DNA of 53,259 nucleotides, taken from contig PDPP01000023.1 of assembly GCA_002747515.1 (NCBI GenBank), positions 1-53,259 on the forward strand, given 5' to 3'. The translations under genes were made by a program, and so were the position numbers. Shown here piece after piece: positions 36,093 through 45,585 of this stretch (the stretch's first letter is position 1; every line of letters starts with the position of its first letter). The notes under the pieces are model-generated. The model made no database searches. It worked only from the letters and a program-made list of their open reading frames with translations, and was not told the DNA's origin. The stretch comes from Candidatus Moraniibacteriota bacterium (GTDB lineage: Bacteria > Patescibacteriota > Minisyncoccia > Moranbacterales > GCA-2747515).

Positions 36093-37622
36093 CTACCTTG
36101 CGTACTCTACTGCACGTGTTTCTCTAAAGACATTTACCTTAATTTCCCCTGGATACTTCAATTCTTCTTCAATTTTATCTGCTATATTGCGTGCAAGTTT
36201 TATGCTACCAAGATCATCAACTTCTTCTGGATGTACAAATACACGCACTTCTCTACCAGCTTGAATTGCATAACACTTTTCCACCTCATCAAAACTATTT
36301 GTAATTGCTTCGAGCTCTTCAAGACGTTTAAGATAATTTTCAACTGTATCTTTACGTGCCCCTGGTCTTGCTGCTGACAATGCATCTGCTGCTGTTACAA
36401 TATATGATTCTGGTGTTGAGTATGGATATTCATCATGATGTGAACGCATCCCATCAATGACTTTTTGATCAACATTAAACTTTTGCAAGATTTTTATACC
36501 AATTTCCACATGCGTTCCTTGCACTTCATGATCCACCGCTTTACCAATATCATGAAAAAGTCCAGCCATCTTTGCCACCTTTACATCACAACCAAGTTCT
36601 GCTGCCAATGCACCAGAAAGATATGCTACTTCAAGTGAATGTAAAAGTACGTTCTGTTTAAAACTTGTACGATACCGTAATCGTCCAAGCATATAGAGTA
36701 ATTTTGGATCAAGTCCTGCAATACCAACTTCATACGCAGCAGCATCACCTGCTTCACGAATACGTGTATCTATTTCCTTCTCAGCCCATGCAACAATTTC
36801 TTCAATTTTTGCAGGATGAATTCGTCCATCTTCGATTAATTTTTCTAAAGCAATCTTTGCCACCTCACGACGTACTGGATCAAAAGATGAAAGCACAATC
36901 GAATCAGGCGTTTCATCAATAATCACTTCTACACCGGTCATACGTTCGAGAGAACGGATATTACGTCCTTCTTTTCCAATAATTTTCCCTTTAATTTCCT
37001 CATTTGGAATTGAAAGTGTCGATGTCATCACTTCTGCTGCATGTGATCGTGAATACTTTTGAATCACATGTGTCATGATATCACGCGCTTCTTTTTCTAA
37101 ATCTTCATGCGACTGCTTCTGTAATCGTGCAATCTGCTCGGCAAGTTCTTCTCGATTTTGTTCTTCTGTCAGCTGCAACAAAGCCTTTTTTGCCTGTTCC
37201 TGTGTGAGCTCGCTAATACTTTCAAGTCTCTGTATTTCTTCTTCACGCATCTCTTCCACACGCGCACGCACGTCACGAACTTCCTGTGCCTTTTTTTCAA
37301 GAGCCTTTTTATCTCGTTCTGCTTCATCGAGTTTTTTATCGAGAATATTTTCTCGTTTCTCCAAGCGCTTTTCAGATGAGCGAATCGCTTGTTTACGCTC
37401 TTTTTCCTCTTCATCTGCCTTCTCCAGAATCGTTACTGCCTTATTCTTTGCTTCAAGCAACACTTCCTGTGCCTTCGTCTTTGCTTCTGTGATGATTTGC
37501 GAAACCTGTCCTTCTGCTGTTCTTACCTGGCTTTTTGCGATCATTTGACGCGCAATATACCCGGCTCCAACACCAACAGAAAACGCAACTATCACCACAA
37601 GTAATAGTGTCGAACTTATCAT
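36093..37622 (-). CDS. rny: Ribonuclease Y
   Basis: A 509-aa endoribonuclease that starts mRNA decay. One N-terminal membrane helix (~3-22), then a long coiled coil (~30-190, rich in Glu/Lys/Arg), KH domain (~205-270, 'EEIKGKIIGKEGRNIRSLER') and HD domain (~330-425, LFHDIGKAVDHE), all in the expected order. The final helical region is complete. It is divergent from gpmI across a 304-bp gap. Confidence 0.95.
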   Translation of the reverse strand: MISSTLLLVVIVAFSVGVGAGYIARQMIAKSQVRTAEGQVSQIITEAKTKAQEVLLEAKNKAVTILEKADEEEKERKQAIRSSEKRLEKRENILDKKLDEAERDKKALEKKAQEVRDVRARVEEMREEEIQRLESISELTQEQAKKALLQLTEEQNREELAEQIARLQKQSHEDLEKEARDIMTHVIQKYSRSHAAEVMTSTLSIPNEEIKGKIIGKEGRNIRSLERMTGVEVIIDETPDSIVLSSFDPVRREVAKIALEKLIEDGRIHPAKIEEIVAWAEKEIDTRIREAGDAAAYEVGIAGLDPKLLYMLGRLRYRTSFKQNVLLHSLEVAYLSGALAAELGCDVKVAKMAGLFHDIGKAVDHEVQGTHVEIGIKILQKFNVDQKVIDGMRSHHDEYPYSTPESYIVTAADALSAARPGARKDTVENYLKRLEELEAITNSFDEVEKCYAIQAGREVRVFVHPEEVDDLGSIKLARNIADKIEEELKYPGEIKVNVFRETRAVEYAR

Positions 37623-37926
37623 AAAAGTAAAAGGTTGTCTGCCGTGTAAAACAAAGAGAGATGCGCAAAAATAGTCACGTTCTTTTTTTGTTAAACGTGT
37701 ATTACGTTTTTATAGCGTTTATTTTATAAAATAAAAGACAAATCATAGAAATTTGTAGTTCACTTCACTCTTTTTTCTACCGCACATATCTTTTTTGCCA
37801 CCACAACAGAAACCATTCAAACATTAATAGTACTGGTCTAAATCCTACTATACAACCCTCCATTTGTCAAAATGTTTTAAAGTGGTAGAATGAGAATAAA
37901 TGAAATTATACTAAAAAATAAAAAAT
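37623..37926. other. Divergent intergenic region between rny and gpmI
   Basis: Holds the gpmI promoter at its right end. The left part is AT-rich with no clear rny promoter and no RNA gene that I can recognise. Confidence 0.5.
37864..37891 (+). promoter_or_regulatory. gpmI promoter
   Basis: TTGTCA (37864-37869), 16-nt spacer, TAGAAT (37886-37891), 35 nt before the start codon. Confidence 0.6.
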
Positions 37927-39495
37927 ATGTATTCTCCTGTTGTATTAACCATACTTGATGGCTGGGGTCTAAGTAGCTCTCCAGACAATCCATTGAACCA
38001 GATCTCTTTACCAACTTTTGACAAACTCAATACATATTACCCACTCATTGCACTTCAAGCATCAGGTATTTCTGTAGGTTTACCATGGGGAGAACCTGGA
38101 AACAGTGAGGTTGGACATATGACAATGGGTATGGGAAAAATTATTTATCAAAGTTTTCCACGCATCTCTCTTTCAATTCAAAATGGCAGTTTTGAGCAAA
38201 ATTCTGCGCTTGTCAATGCAATGAAAAAAACAAAGGAAAATGGTACCTCTCTTCATGTTATGGGGCTCGTTGGAGATGGTGGTGTGCACTCAGCTCGTGA
38301 ACATCTCTACGCGCTCATAGAAATGGCACACAAACAAAACATCAAAAATCTCTACATTCACTGCTTTATGGATGGACGTGATTCTTCTCCGACTTCAGGA
38401 ACACGCGTAATCAAAGAGATAAATGAAAAAATACACCAAATTGGTGTTGGACAAATTGCAACAATGATTGGACGTAATTGGGCAATGGATCGCAACAATA
38501 ATTGGGATCGTATTGAAAAAGCATATAAAATGCTTGTGGATGGCGTAGGAGAAAAATGCACTGATCCTGTGGCTGCTGTACAAAAATCATATGACAACGA
38601 AATCACTGATGAATTCATCGAACCAATCGTCGTCACAGACAAAGAAGGTAATCCTCTCACCACAATTAAAGATGGAGATAGCGCGATATTTTTCAATTTT
38701 CGTGAAGATCGCGCGAGACAACTCACTATGGCATTTGTTTTGCCTGGCTTTGAAAAATTTGAACGCAACAAAAAACTTGATATTGACTTTGTCACAATGG
38801 TGGAATACGAAAAAGACCTCCCAGTCAACATCGCCTTTCCTCCAGAAGAATTAAAAAACGGACTCGGCGAAACAGTAAGTAATCGGCAAAAAAAACAACT
38901 TCGCATTGCAGAAACAGAAAAATACGCTCATGTAACATATTTCTTTAATGGCGGTGACGAAGAGCCTTTACCAAATGAAGATCGTGTTCTCATTCCATCA
39001 CCTGCAGTAGATACATTTGATCAAAAGCCAGAAATGAGTTCTTTTGAATTGACCGATAAGCTCATTGAAAATATCAATGAAGAAAAATATGACCTTATCG
39101 TCGTCAATTATGCCGCACCAGATATGGTCGCACATACTGGAAATATACCTGCCGCAAAAGAAGCAGCAATTGCCACTGATAAATGTATAGAAAAACTCAT
39201 TAAAGCCGTACTCACGAAAGGCGGATGCTTATTTATTACAGCAGATCATGGAAATATCGAAATCATGCGCAATGCACAAACTGGAGAGGTTGACACAAAA
39301 CACAATACTTCTCCAATTCCATTTTGGTTTGTTACTCCGGACAATCATCGTGAACGAACCAAAGAAGAAATTATTCGCAATCAAACAGAAATTCGCGGTC
39401 TCATGAGTGATATTGCACCAACAGTTCTCGACATTATGGAAATTCGCAAACCAGAAGAAATGCAAGGTGAAAGTCTCCTCTCCTCGTTACAATAA
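37927..39495 (+). CDS. gpmI: Phosphoglycerate mutase, cofactor-independent
   Basis: A 522-aa glycolytic enzyme that interconverts 3- and 2-phosphoglycerate using two Mn ions. The metal site starts at LTILDGWG (Asp11). The catalytic serine is Ser60 in GNSEVGH. Later ligands are seen in FNFREDRARQL, 'APDMVAHTG' and 'TADHGNIE'. Length and domain order are normal. It is a lone gene with its own promoter, and ends at a terminator shared with clpP. Confidence 0.96.
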   Translation: MYSPVVLTILDGWGLSSSPDNPLNQISLPTFDKLNTYYPLIALQASGISVGLPWGEPGNSEVGHMTMGMGKIIYQSFPRISLSIQNGSFEQNSALVNAMKKTKENGTSLHVMGLVGDGGVHSAREHLYALIEMAHKQNIKNLYIHCFMDGRDSSPTSGTRVIKEINEKIHQIGVGQIATMIGRNWAMDRNNNWDRIEKAYKMLVDGVGEKCTDPVAAVQKSYDNEITDEFIEPIVVTDKEGNPLTTIKDGDSAIFFNFREDRARQLTMAFVLPGFEKFERNKKLDIDFVTMVEYEKDLPVNIAFPPEELKNGLGETVSNRQKKQLRIAETEKYAHVTYFFNGGDEEPLPNEDRVLIPSPAVDTFDQKPEMSSFELTDKLIENINEEKYDLIVVNYAAPDMVAHTGNIPAAKEAAIATDKCIEKLIKAVLTKGGCLFITADHGNIEIMRNAQTGEVDTKHNTSPIPFWFVTPDNHRERTKEEIIRNQTEIRGLMSDIAPTVLDIMEIRKPEEMQGESLLSSLQ

Positions 39496-39503
39496 TATTT
39501 ACT

Positions 39504-39532
39504 AAAAACACACTCTTGGGGAGTGTGTTTTT
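39504..39532. terminator. Bidirectional terminator between gpmI and clpP
   Basis: A 12-bp perfect stem (aaaaacacactc / gagtgtgttttt) with a 5-nt loop between convergent genes. Confidence 0.85.
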
Positions 39533-39554
39533 AATGTAAAATTCTTTTTTGAAT

Positions 39555-40130
39555 CTATTTAATAATTTTATCAACAATTCCATATTTTTTTGCTTCGGTT
39601 GCGCTCATAAAATTATCACGATCACTATCTTTTTCAATTACAGACACTTTTTGTCCTGTGTGCTTAGCCATAATCTTATTAATTTTTTCCTTTGTCTTCA
39701 AAATGTGTTTTGCATGAATATCAATATCACTTGCTTGACCATGCACACCACCAAGTACCTGATGAATCATCACTTCTGCATTTGACAATATTGAACGCTT
39801 TCCCCTTTCTCCTGCTGCTAAAAGCAGTGATGCGGCTGATGCAGCTATGCCAACACATGTTGTTGCTACGTCAGATTTGATAAACTGTATTGTATCATAC
39901 ATTGCAAGCGCACTTGTCACACTCCCACCAGGAGAATTAATATAGATTGTAATATCATCATCTGACTGTGCGTCAAGAAAAAGCAATTGCGCAATAACTG
40001 CATTTGACACCTCATCATCAATCGCTGTACCCAAAAAAATAATGCGATCCTTGAGAAGTCGCGAATAAATATCATATGCGCGCTCAACTTGTCCCTGCTT
40101 TTCTATAATTGTCGGTACTATATAATTCAT
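39555..40130 (-). CDS. clpP: ATP-dependent Clp protease proteolytic subunit
   Basis: A 191-aa serine protease that forms the barrel of ClpXP/ClpAP. The triad is Ser98 (GIAASAAS), His123 (VMIHQVLGG) and Asp near 172 (SDRDNFMSA). 'SPGGSV' and '[15 protein letters not shown]' are typical. It follows tig by 60 nt, the usual bacterial tig-clpP neighbourhood. Confidence 0.96.
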   Translation of the reverse strand: MNYIVPTIIEKQGQVERAYDIYSRLLKDRIIFLGTAIDDEVSNAVIAQLLFLDAQSDDDITIYINSPGGSVTSALAMYDTIQFIKSDVATTCVGIAASAASLLLAAGERGKRSILSNAEVMIHQVLGGVHGQASDIDIHAKHILKTKEKINKIMAKHTGQKVSVIEKDSDRDNFMSATEAKKYGIVDKIIK

Positions 40131-40190
40131 AAACGTGAAATTTAAAAATTAGATCATGCCATTATAATCCTCCAGTCATCTAAGGTCTAA

Positions 40191-41480
40191 TTATAGTTTT
40201 TCAAGCATTTCAAATACTTTATCGTTTCGCATCACACCTTTTGTATATTCATACAATTGACCCATATCAATGTTCTTTTCCATATCTTTTACACCTTTGT
40301 ACATTGCAAGTGTTTTATTCATCTCCTCTTCGATATCCTTACTGTCAATATTAATTTCCTCTTCATTTGCAATTTGTTCAAGAATTAATGCACTAAGCAC
40401 ACGCTTTTTTGCCTGTGGCTCCCATTCTTTTTCAATTTCTTCTCGCGTCTTATTAATCTTTATAAGATATTCATCAAACTGCATACCACTCATTGAGAGT
40501 TGCTGCTCAAATTCTCCTACCATCCGATGTAATTCATCGTGCAATACTGCATGTGGCACATTTACATCAATCATCTCTGTAAAAGCATCGAGGTATTTTG
40601 TACGTTTTTCCTCATTATATTTTTTCTTCTGTTCCTTCTCCATACCATCTTTTACACTTGCCTTAAGGTCATCTAAAGTCTTAAACTGTTCTCCAAGTGA
40701 TTTTGCAAATACATCATCAATCTCCGGTATAATTCGTTCCTCGACAACATTCACCTTCACATCAAATTCTGCTTTTTTGCCAGCAAGATGACTTGCATGG
40801 TATTCCTTAGGAAAAGTAAGTTCAAATGTCTTTTCATCATCTTTTTTCATACCAATCACTTCTTCTTCAAATCCTGGAATGAATACACCCTTTCCGAGTA
40901 CAAGAGAATGGTCTTTACTTGTACCATTTTCAATAATGACACCATCTTGTTTTACAGTAAAATCAATTTTTACATGATCACCTTTTTTCGCTGCACGATC
41001 CACCTCATTATGCTGCGCACGTGAAGCTGCAAGATGTTTCAATTCCTCTTTCACTTTCTCATCTGAAATTTCCTCTCTTTCACCGCTATTTTCATTATTA
41101 ATTTTTTTAATCTCACCCTTCCATTTCTTTGGCAATTCAATCTCAGGTAAAACAGAAACAACAATCTTTACCTCTACGTCATTATTCTCTGCAAGTTTTG
41201 TCACACTTACACGTGGCGCACCTACAACTTTGAGAGATTCTTTATTTATAATGTCAGCATAATATTCACGCAAAAGATGATCAACTGCTTCAGAAAGTGC
41301 TTTTGCACGATCAACCTGTGCCTCAGCAATTTCTTGTGGCACAGAACCCTTACGAAAACCTTTTACTGACACATTTTTTGACGCTGTAGCAATGACATTA
41401 TCAAATTCCTTCTCTGCATCCGTCCACGGAATAATTACATTAATTTGTACATCTTCTTTCTTCTTGATCTTATATTCCAT
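40191..41480 (-). CDS. tig: Trigger factor
   Basis: A 429-aa ribosome-bound chaperone. The N-terminal ribosome-binding domain has the signature 'VKGFRKGSVPQEI' (~38-50). A FKBP-type prolyl isomerase domain (~155-245: KGDHVKIDFTVKQDGVIIEN, 'HASHLAGKKAEFDVKV') and the long C-terminal helical arms follow. The order is normal. Confidence 0.94.
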   Translation of the reverse strand: MEYKIKKKEDVQINVIIPWTDAEKEFDNVIATASKNVSVKGFRKGSVPQEIAEAQVDRAKALSEAVDHLLREYYADIINKESLKVVGAPRVSVTKLAENNDVEVKIVVSVLPEIELPKKWKGEIKKINNENSGEREEISDEKVKEELKHLAASRAQHNEVDRAAKKGDHVKIDFTVKQDGVIIENGTSKDHSLVLGKGVFIPGFEEEVIGMKKDDEKTFELTFPKEYHASHLAGKKAEFDVKVNVVEERIIPEIDDVFAKSLGEQFKTLDDLKASVKDGMEKEQKKKYNEEKRTKYLDAFTEMIDVNVPHAVLHDELHRMVGEFEQQLSMSGMQFDEYLIKINKTREEIEKEWEPQAKKRVLSALILEQIANEEEINIDSKDIEEEMNKTLAMYKGVKDMEKNIDMGQLYEYTKGVMRNDKVFEMLEKL

Positions 41481-41571
41481 CTTAATTGGTATATTAATAA
41501 ATTAGTAAATCAGCAAACTCAATAGATACATACATCCATTTAATTTACCAATAATCTGATTGTTCACTTAT

Positions 41572-42102
41572 CTATTTTCCGTATTTTTCATTATATATAT
41601 CTACGCTTTTTTCCACAGCTTTCATTGCTGCTTCACAACCTTCCCATCCTGAAATCTCCACCTCTTTGTTTTCAATCTGCTTGTATGTTTCAAAGAAATG
41701 TTGAATCTCTTTTTGTGTATGTTTGTTCACATCTTCGAGATCCTTTACATCTTCCCATCGTGGATCATCCACCGGCACAGCAATAATTTTATCATCACCT
41801 TCACCACCATCAATCATACGCATCACACCAACTGGACGCACATTAACCAAAATGCCAGGTGAAAGCGGATATGTTGTTAACACCACAACATCAAGCGGAT
41901 CATTATCTTCCCATAATGTCTGTGGTGCAAATCCATAATCAAACGGATAATCCTGTGCTGTTTTCATCGCACGATCCAATTTTATCATGCCAGTTGCTTT
42001 ATCAACTTCATATTTATTTTTTGAACCTTTTGGAATTTCTATGATTGTATTAAACTCTTTTGGAACATTATCTCCAAGAGATATTTCATGCCATAAATTC
42101 AT
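41572..42102 (-). CDS. ppa: Inorganic pyrophosphatase, family I
   Basis: A 176-aa enzyme that hydrolyses pyrophosphate and pulls biosynthetic reactions forward. It has the family I signature EDNDPLDVVVL (DxDPxD), plus EIPKGSKNKYE and 'YPFDYGF'. All metal-binding Asp residues are in place. It lies between nusA and tig. Confidence 0.96.
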   Translation of the reverse strand: MNLWHEISLGDNVPKEFNTIIEIPKGSKNKYEVDKATGMIKLDRAMKTAQDYPFDYGFAPQTLWEDNDPLDVVVLTTYPLSPGILVNVRPVGVMRMIDGGEGDDKIIAVPVDDPRWEDVKDLEDVNKHTQKEIQHFFETYKQIENKEVEISGWEGCEAAMKAVEKSVDIYNEKYGK

Positions 42103-42139
42103 AAATTTGAAATTTAGAAATTAAAATATTAAATTCAAC

Positions 42140-43471
42140 TTATTTTTCTTCTTCTTTTTTCTTTGATTCTTCTTCAAAATGTTTCTCTTCTTCTCCTTCA
42201 TCATTTTTTTCTACCACATTCTCTTTTTTTTCGCCATCATCAACTTCAATACTGTCATCACTTTGAATATTATCTTCAATTTCACTCTCTTCATTAATTT
42301 CAACATCTTTCCCAGGTACGCGACTTTCATCAGCGGAAATCACATCAATATCCCATCCAGTCAATTTCACTGCAAGACGTACATTTTGTCCACGCTTGCC
42401 AATTGCAAGTGATAGTTGATCATCTGGCACAACCACCGTTGCCTTTTGTGTCTCATCATCAATCTCAACTGAAAGCACTGTTGCTGGTGATAGAGCTGCT
42501 GTAATATATTCTTCAGCATCATCACTCCATTCAATAATATCAATCTTCTCTCCGCCAAGCTCATCAATAATCGCATTTACACGCGTTCCTTTTTGACCAA
42601 CACATGATCCAATTGGATCCACACCATCTTCCTCTGTATACACAGCAATTTTTGATCGCGAACCTGCTTCACGTGCAACTGCTTTAAGATCCACAGAACC
42701 TGCAAAAATCTCGGGAACTTCAAGTTCAAATAGTCGACGAATTAATTCTGGATGTACACGAGAAAGTTTGATACCGGGACCTTTTGGATCAAGTTCAACA
42801 CTCTCCACATATACTTTTACACGTTGACCAATATTATATCTTTCACCACGAACTTGCTCCCGTGGAAAAAGTACACCGATTGATTTACCGAGATCTACAA
42901 ACACATTTTTTCCTTCCACACGCTGCACTGTACCATTAATAATCTCACCTTCCTTTTCTTTGTATTCTGCATACATTGCATTTCGTTCTGCTTCACGTAC
43001 GCGCTGAATAATCACCTGTTTTGCAGTTTGCGCTGCTACACGACCAAAATCCGTATAGGCTGGTAATTCTTCTTCAACTGTCTCACCGAGCTCTACTTCA
43101 CCATATTTTTTCTTTGCATCTTCTACTGTAATATCACGTTCTGGATTAAATCGTGATTTCTTCTCTTCTTCTATATCATCATCTACGATAATATCCTGTA
43201 CTTCTTCTGCTTCCGTCTCTGCATCAGGATCAATAAATTCACGTGTTGTTTCGTCCACCACTTCTTTTACTAAATAAAATTTCATGTCACCAGACACGCT
43301 ATTAAGCTCAGCACGGATATTTTGTCCACGCTTACCATATTCTTTTTTGTAGGCTGCAGCGATCGCTGTTTCCACTGTCTCCATGACACTGTCCACATCA
43401 ATCCCTTTTTCTTCTGCTAGTGCAGTCATTGCACCAGTAAAATCACTAAATGGATTTTTTTCTTCTACCAT
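42140..43471 (-). CDS. nusA: Transcription factor NusA
   Basis: A 443-aa elongation/termination factor. The N-terminal polymerase-binding domain (~1-150) carries an acidic insertion. S1 domain ~175-245 (GEIINGTVQRVEGKNVFVDL), then KH1 and KH2 (~270-380, 'DPIGSCVGQKGTRVNAIIDE', 'LAIGKRGQNVRLAVKLTGW'). The tail is a low-complexity Glu/Lys run. No acidic repeat domains like those of E. coli follow, as in most bacteria. First gene of nusA-ppa-tig-clpP, with a structured leader. Confidence 0.95.
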   Translation of the reverse strand: MVEEKNPFSDFTGAMTALAEEKGIDVDSVMETVETAIAAAYKKEYGKRGQNIRAELNSVSGDMKFYLVKEVVDETTREFIDPDAETEAEEVQDIIVDDDIEEEKKSRFNPERDITVEDAKKKYGEVELGETVEEELPAYTDFGRVAAQTAKQVIIQRVREAERNAMYAEYKEKEGEIINGTVQRVEGKNVFVDLGKSIGVLFPREQVRGERYNIGQRVKVYVESVELDPKGPGIKLSRVHPELIRRLFELEVPEIFAGSVDLKAVAREAGSRSKIAVYTEEDGVDPIGSCVGQKGTRVNAIIDELGGEKIDIIEWSDDAEEYITAALSPATVLSVEIDDETQKATVVVPDDQLSLAIGKRGQNVRLAVKLTGWDIDVISADESRVPGKDVEINEESEIEDNIQSDDSIEVDDGEKKENVVEKNDEGEEEKHFEEESKKKEEEK

Positions 43472-43523
43472 ATCACTAGTATATTAGTAAATTAGTATAT
43501 TGCTATAATAAGAAAATGTGAAT

Positions 43524-43551
43524 AAAAAAATTCGCGTCTTCCGACCCGAAT
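43524..43551 (-). terminator. Possible attenuator in the nusA leader
   Basis: Minus strand: outer stem ATTCG/CGAAT, one G-G mismatch, inner stem GTC/GAC and a GGAA (GNRA-type) loop, then seven U. It lies between the nusA promoter and its start codon. Confidence 0.6.
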
Positions 43552-43576
43552 ATCCACTCACTCTTTCGTATAGACA

Positions 43577-43605
43577 ATATTAACAACTTTAACCTTTTCT
43601 GTCAA
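43577..43605 (-). promoter_or_regulatory. nusA operon promoter
   Basis: Minus-strand TTGACA (43600-43605), 17-nt spacer, TAATAT (43577-43582), about 100 nt before the nusA start. Confidence 0.7.
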
Positions 43606-43635
43606 CAATAATTTTTGATAATACTAACACATTTA

Positions 43636-43664
43636 TTGACAATGTTAATATAAAATGATAGAAA
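43636..43664 (+). promoter_or_regulatory. Promoter of the 43735 gene
   Basis: TTGACA (43636-43641), 17-nt spacer, TAGAAA (43659-43664). It is divergent from the nusA promoter 31 bp away. Confidence 0.65.
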
Positions 43665-43734
43665 TATACTTCAATAGTTTATCAGAAAATAGTATTTTCA
43701 GTTAAAAATTTGAATCACGCAGGAGGATATATTA

Positions 43735-44058
43735 ATGCAGTTCATTGCGCAAAATCGTATGACAAATCTCTCTCCAAATGAAATCATTAAAAGATTGAAT
43801 GAAAGAGAAGATTATATACTTCTCAATGAAGCAGGAGTGATATTTTTATCAACGCAAAAAGAAAAAATTCGTAGAAAAATGGAAAATGTACTTACGAAAG
43901 CGCTCTGGTCAAAAGATTCTGGTATACAATATATTGGATACTGTCAATTACGTCGTGCAAACGGAACAGCGTCAGAGATTGCATATAGAGAGTTAAGACT
44001 TTTTCAATTTAGATACAAACCGATTGTCGAACACGCTGCAAAAAAATTGTGGCTATAA
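43735..44058 (+). CDS. Small soluble protein of unknown function
   Basis: A 107-aa basic protein (MQFIAQNRMTNLSPNEIIKR, 'GYCQLRRANGTASEIAYREL') with no membrane helix. No family recognised. It has a perfect AGGAGG eight nt before ATG, a consensus promoter and a strong terminator, all unusual in this window, so it is probably well expressed. Confidence 0.7.
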   Translation: MQFIAQNRMTNLSPNEIIKRLNEREDYILLNEAGVIFLSTQKEKIRRKMENVLTKALWSKDSGIQYIGYCQLRRANGTASEIAYRELRLFQFRYKPIVEHAAKKLWL

Positions 44059-44066
44059 CAAAAAAC

Positions 44067-44097
44067 AAAAAGCCTATGGAAAATCCATAGGCTTTTT
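44067..44097. terminator. Bidirectional terminator between the 43735 gene and the trmH operon
   Basis: A perfect 13-bp stem (aaaaagcctatgg / ccataggcttttt) with a 5-nt loop; T-runs on both strands. Confidence 0.88.
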
Positions 44098-44117
44098 TAC
44101 ATTTCACAAAAAATGTC

Positions 44118-44258
44118 TTATTTTTTTTCTTCTGTATGTTTTGCAACTACATCCTTGGTCAGTCGTATAAAAGCATGAAAAGGTAACCAAATCCACAATG
44201 TGCGCTCTAACCATTTTCCAATAATCTGATTTATGTTGAAATATTTTGTACTTGCCAT
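44118..44258 (-). CDS. Small protein in the trmH operon (46 aa)
   Basis: ATG at 44258, 11 nt after trmH ends: MASTKYFNINQIIGKWLERT, then an aromatic stretch 'LWIWLPFHAFIRL' and a charged end, TAA at 44118. The central stretch could be an amphipathic or membrane helix. It sits snugly between trmH and the terminator, which supports it as real. No family recognised. Confidence 0.55.
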   Translation of the reverse strand: MASTKYFNINQIIGKWLERTLWIWLPFHAFIRLTKDVVAKHTEEKK

Positions 44259-44269
44259 TATTTTAAAAT

Positions 44270-44767
44270 TTAAAATTTAACCTTATCAATAAGTTCATAC
44301 ATTGCAATACCTGCTGCAACTGATACATTGAGAGATTTTTTACTTCCACGCATCGGTATATCTATCATTGTATCACATTTTGCCAATGTTTCTTCATCAA
44401 TGCCGACTGGCTCATTACCTAAAATAAGCGCAATGTTTTTATCCGTCACATACTGCTTATAATTTATACTGTATTCTCCTTGCTCCAAAGCAACAATACT
44501 CACATCACCTTTTTTCCTTATATCAGAAAAAACATCATCAATATCATCATACTTTGACCATGAAACATGCTCATGTGCACTAAGCGCTGTCTTAATGATC
44601 ATGCGTTCTGGCTTTGTCGTATACGCACGCGTCCCATCTGGTGGTGTCGGTGTATATCCTGTGAGATAAACATGGTCTACCCCAGCACCATCCGCTGTAC
44701 GAAATATTGCACCCACATTATACGCACTACGAATATTATGCAATATCAAATAAAAATTTTTTTTCAT
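44270..44767 (-). CDS. SPOUT RNA 2'-O-methyltransferase, TrmH family
   Basis: Start taken at 44767 (MKKNFYLILHNIRSAYNVGA, 165 aa); a longer Cys-rich start is unlikely. Motif 1 'NIRSAYNVGAIFRTADG', motif 2 'LILGNEPVGI' and motif 3 'IDIPMRGSKKSLNVSVAAGI' are the knotted SAM-binding signatures of TrmH/SpoU enzymes. It modifies tRNA or rRNA ribose; the target is not fixed by sequence. Confidence 0.9.
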   Translation of the reverse strand: MKKNFYLILHNIRSAYNVGAIFRTADGAGVDHVYLTGYTPTPPDGTRAYTTKPERMIIKTALSAHEHVSWSKYDDIDDVFSDIRKKGDVSIVALEQGEYSINYKQYVTDKNIALILGNEPVGIDEETLAKCDTMIDIPMRGSKKSLNVSVAAGIAMYELIDKVKF

Positions 44768-44838
44768 ACACCAAGAATAACAAAGGTTTGTACAACACAC
44801 AATATTCTATAATACGCTTTAATTATAAATAAAAAATT

Positions 44839-45013
44839 ATTGCTTTATAAAATATCTAAAGAAAAAATAGTGATTGTTAATAAAAATGATAAAATAATTG
44901 GTCATAAGAAAAGAAAAACTTTAAACAAAATCGATATTTATAGAGTTTCAACTTTATAGATTCAAAATTCAAAAGAAAAAATTCTCTTTTGTGAAAATTT
45001 GCTTTTCCTGTAG
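44839..45013 (+). pseudogene. NUDIX hydrolase relic (IPP-isomerase-like N-terminus)
   Basis: A frame without a start reads KEKIVIVNKNDKIIGHKKRK, then 'TLNKIDIYRVSTL', TAG, 'IQNSKEKILF'. This matches the opening strands of NUDIX proteins of the isopentenyl-diphosphate-isomerase-like group, with TGG to TAG at the usual RVSxLW. The NUDIX box itself is gone. Confidence 0.5.
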
Positions 45014-45030
45014 AATTTGAATAAATATTT

Positions 45031-45579
45031 TTAATTCCCAATATTTTTTAACTCTCGTCTCAACTCTTTATAATGAGGAATTGTTTCAGCGACAAGTGCC
45101 CAGAATTTTTTTGAGTGATTCATTTCTTTTAGGTGACATAGCTCATGCACGACGACATAATTTATCAGTTCATCTCGCACACACAATAATTTACAATTAA
45201 AATTCAAATTTCCATCACTACTACAACTCCCCCATCGTGATTTTTGATGACGAATACTGACACGATTATATGAAAAATTATAATATCGATTAAATTCCTC
45301 TAACTTAAAAAGTATAATCGGTCGAATAATTTTTTTTACATGATTAATCACTTGTTTATCAAGTGTAATTTTTTTTTGATATTCTGAAAGTTGATGCATT
45401 ATCCATTTCTCATTTTTAAACACTATTTTTTCAATAAACCTAACACTACATGTTTTTGGTGCTGTAACTACAAAAGAACCGTCTTGATGTACGATAAAAT
45501 TCACTCGTTTTTGATAGCGCCGTCTCTTAATTTGATATTTTATCAGTTTTTCTTGTAATACAATTTCTCGTATCTCCAT
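45031..45579 (-). CDS. YgjP-like zinc metallopeptidase (DUF45)
   Basis: A 182-aa protein. The active site is VVHELCHLKEMNHSKKFW (HExxH plus downstream His). 'RHQKSRWGSCSSDGNLNFN' before it is typical of the YgjP/M48-like group. The N-terminal half is a beta-rich region with many basic residues. The cellular substrate is unknown. It is 6 nt from the VTT protein and in the dxs operon. Confidence 0.87.
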   Translation of the reverse strand: MEIREIVLQEKLIKYQIKRRRYQKRVNFIVHQDGSFVVTAPKTCSVRFIEKIVFKNEKWIMHQLSEYQKKITLDKQVINHVKKIIRPIILFKLEEFNRYYNFSYNRVSIRHQKSRWGSCSSDGNLNFNCKLLCVRDELINYVVVHELCHLKEMNHSKKFWALVAETIPHYKELRRELKNIGN

Positions 45580-45585
45580 ATCAAT

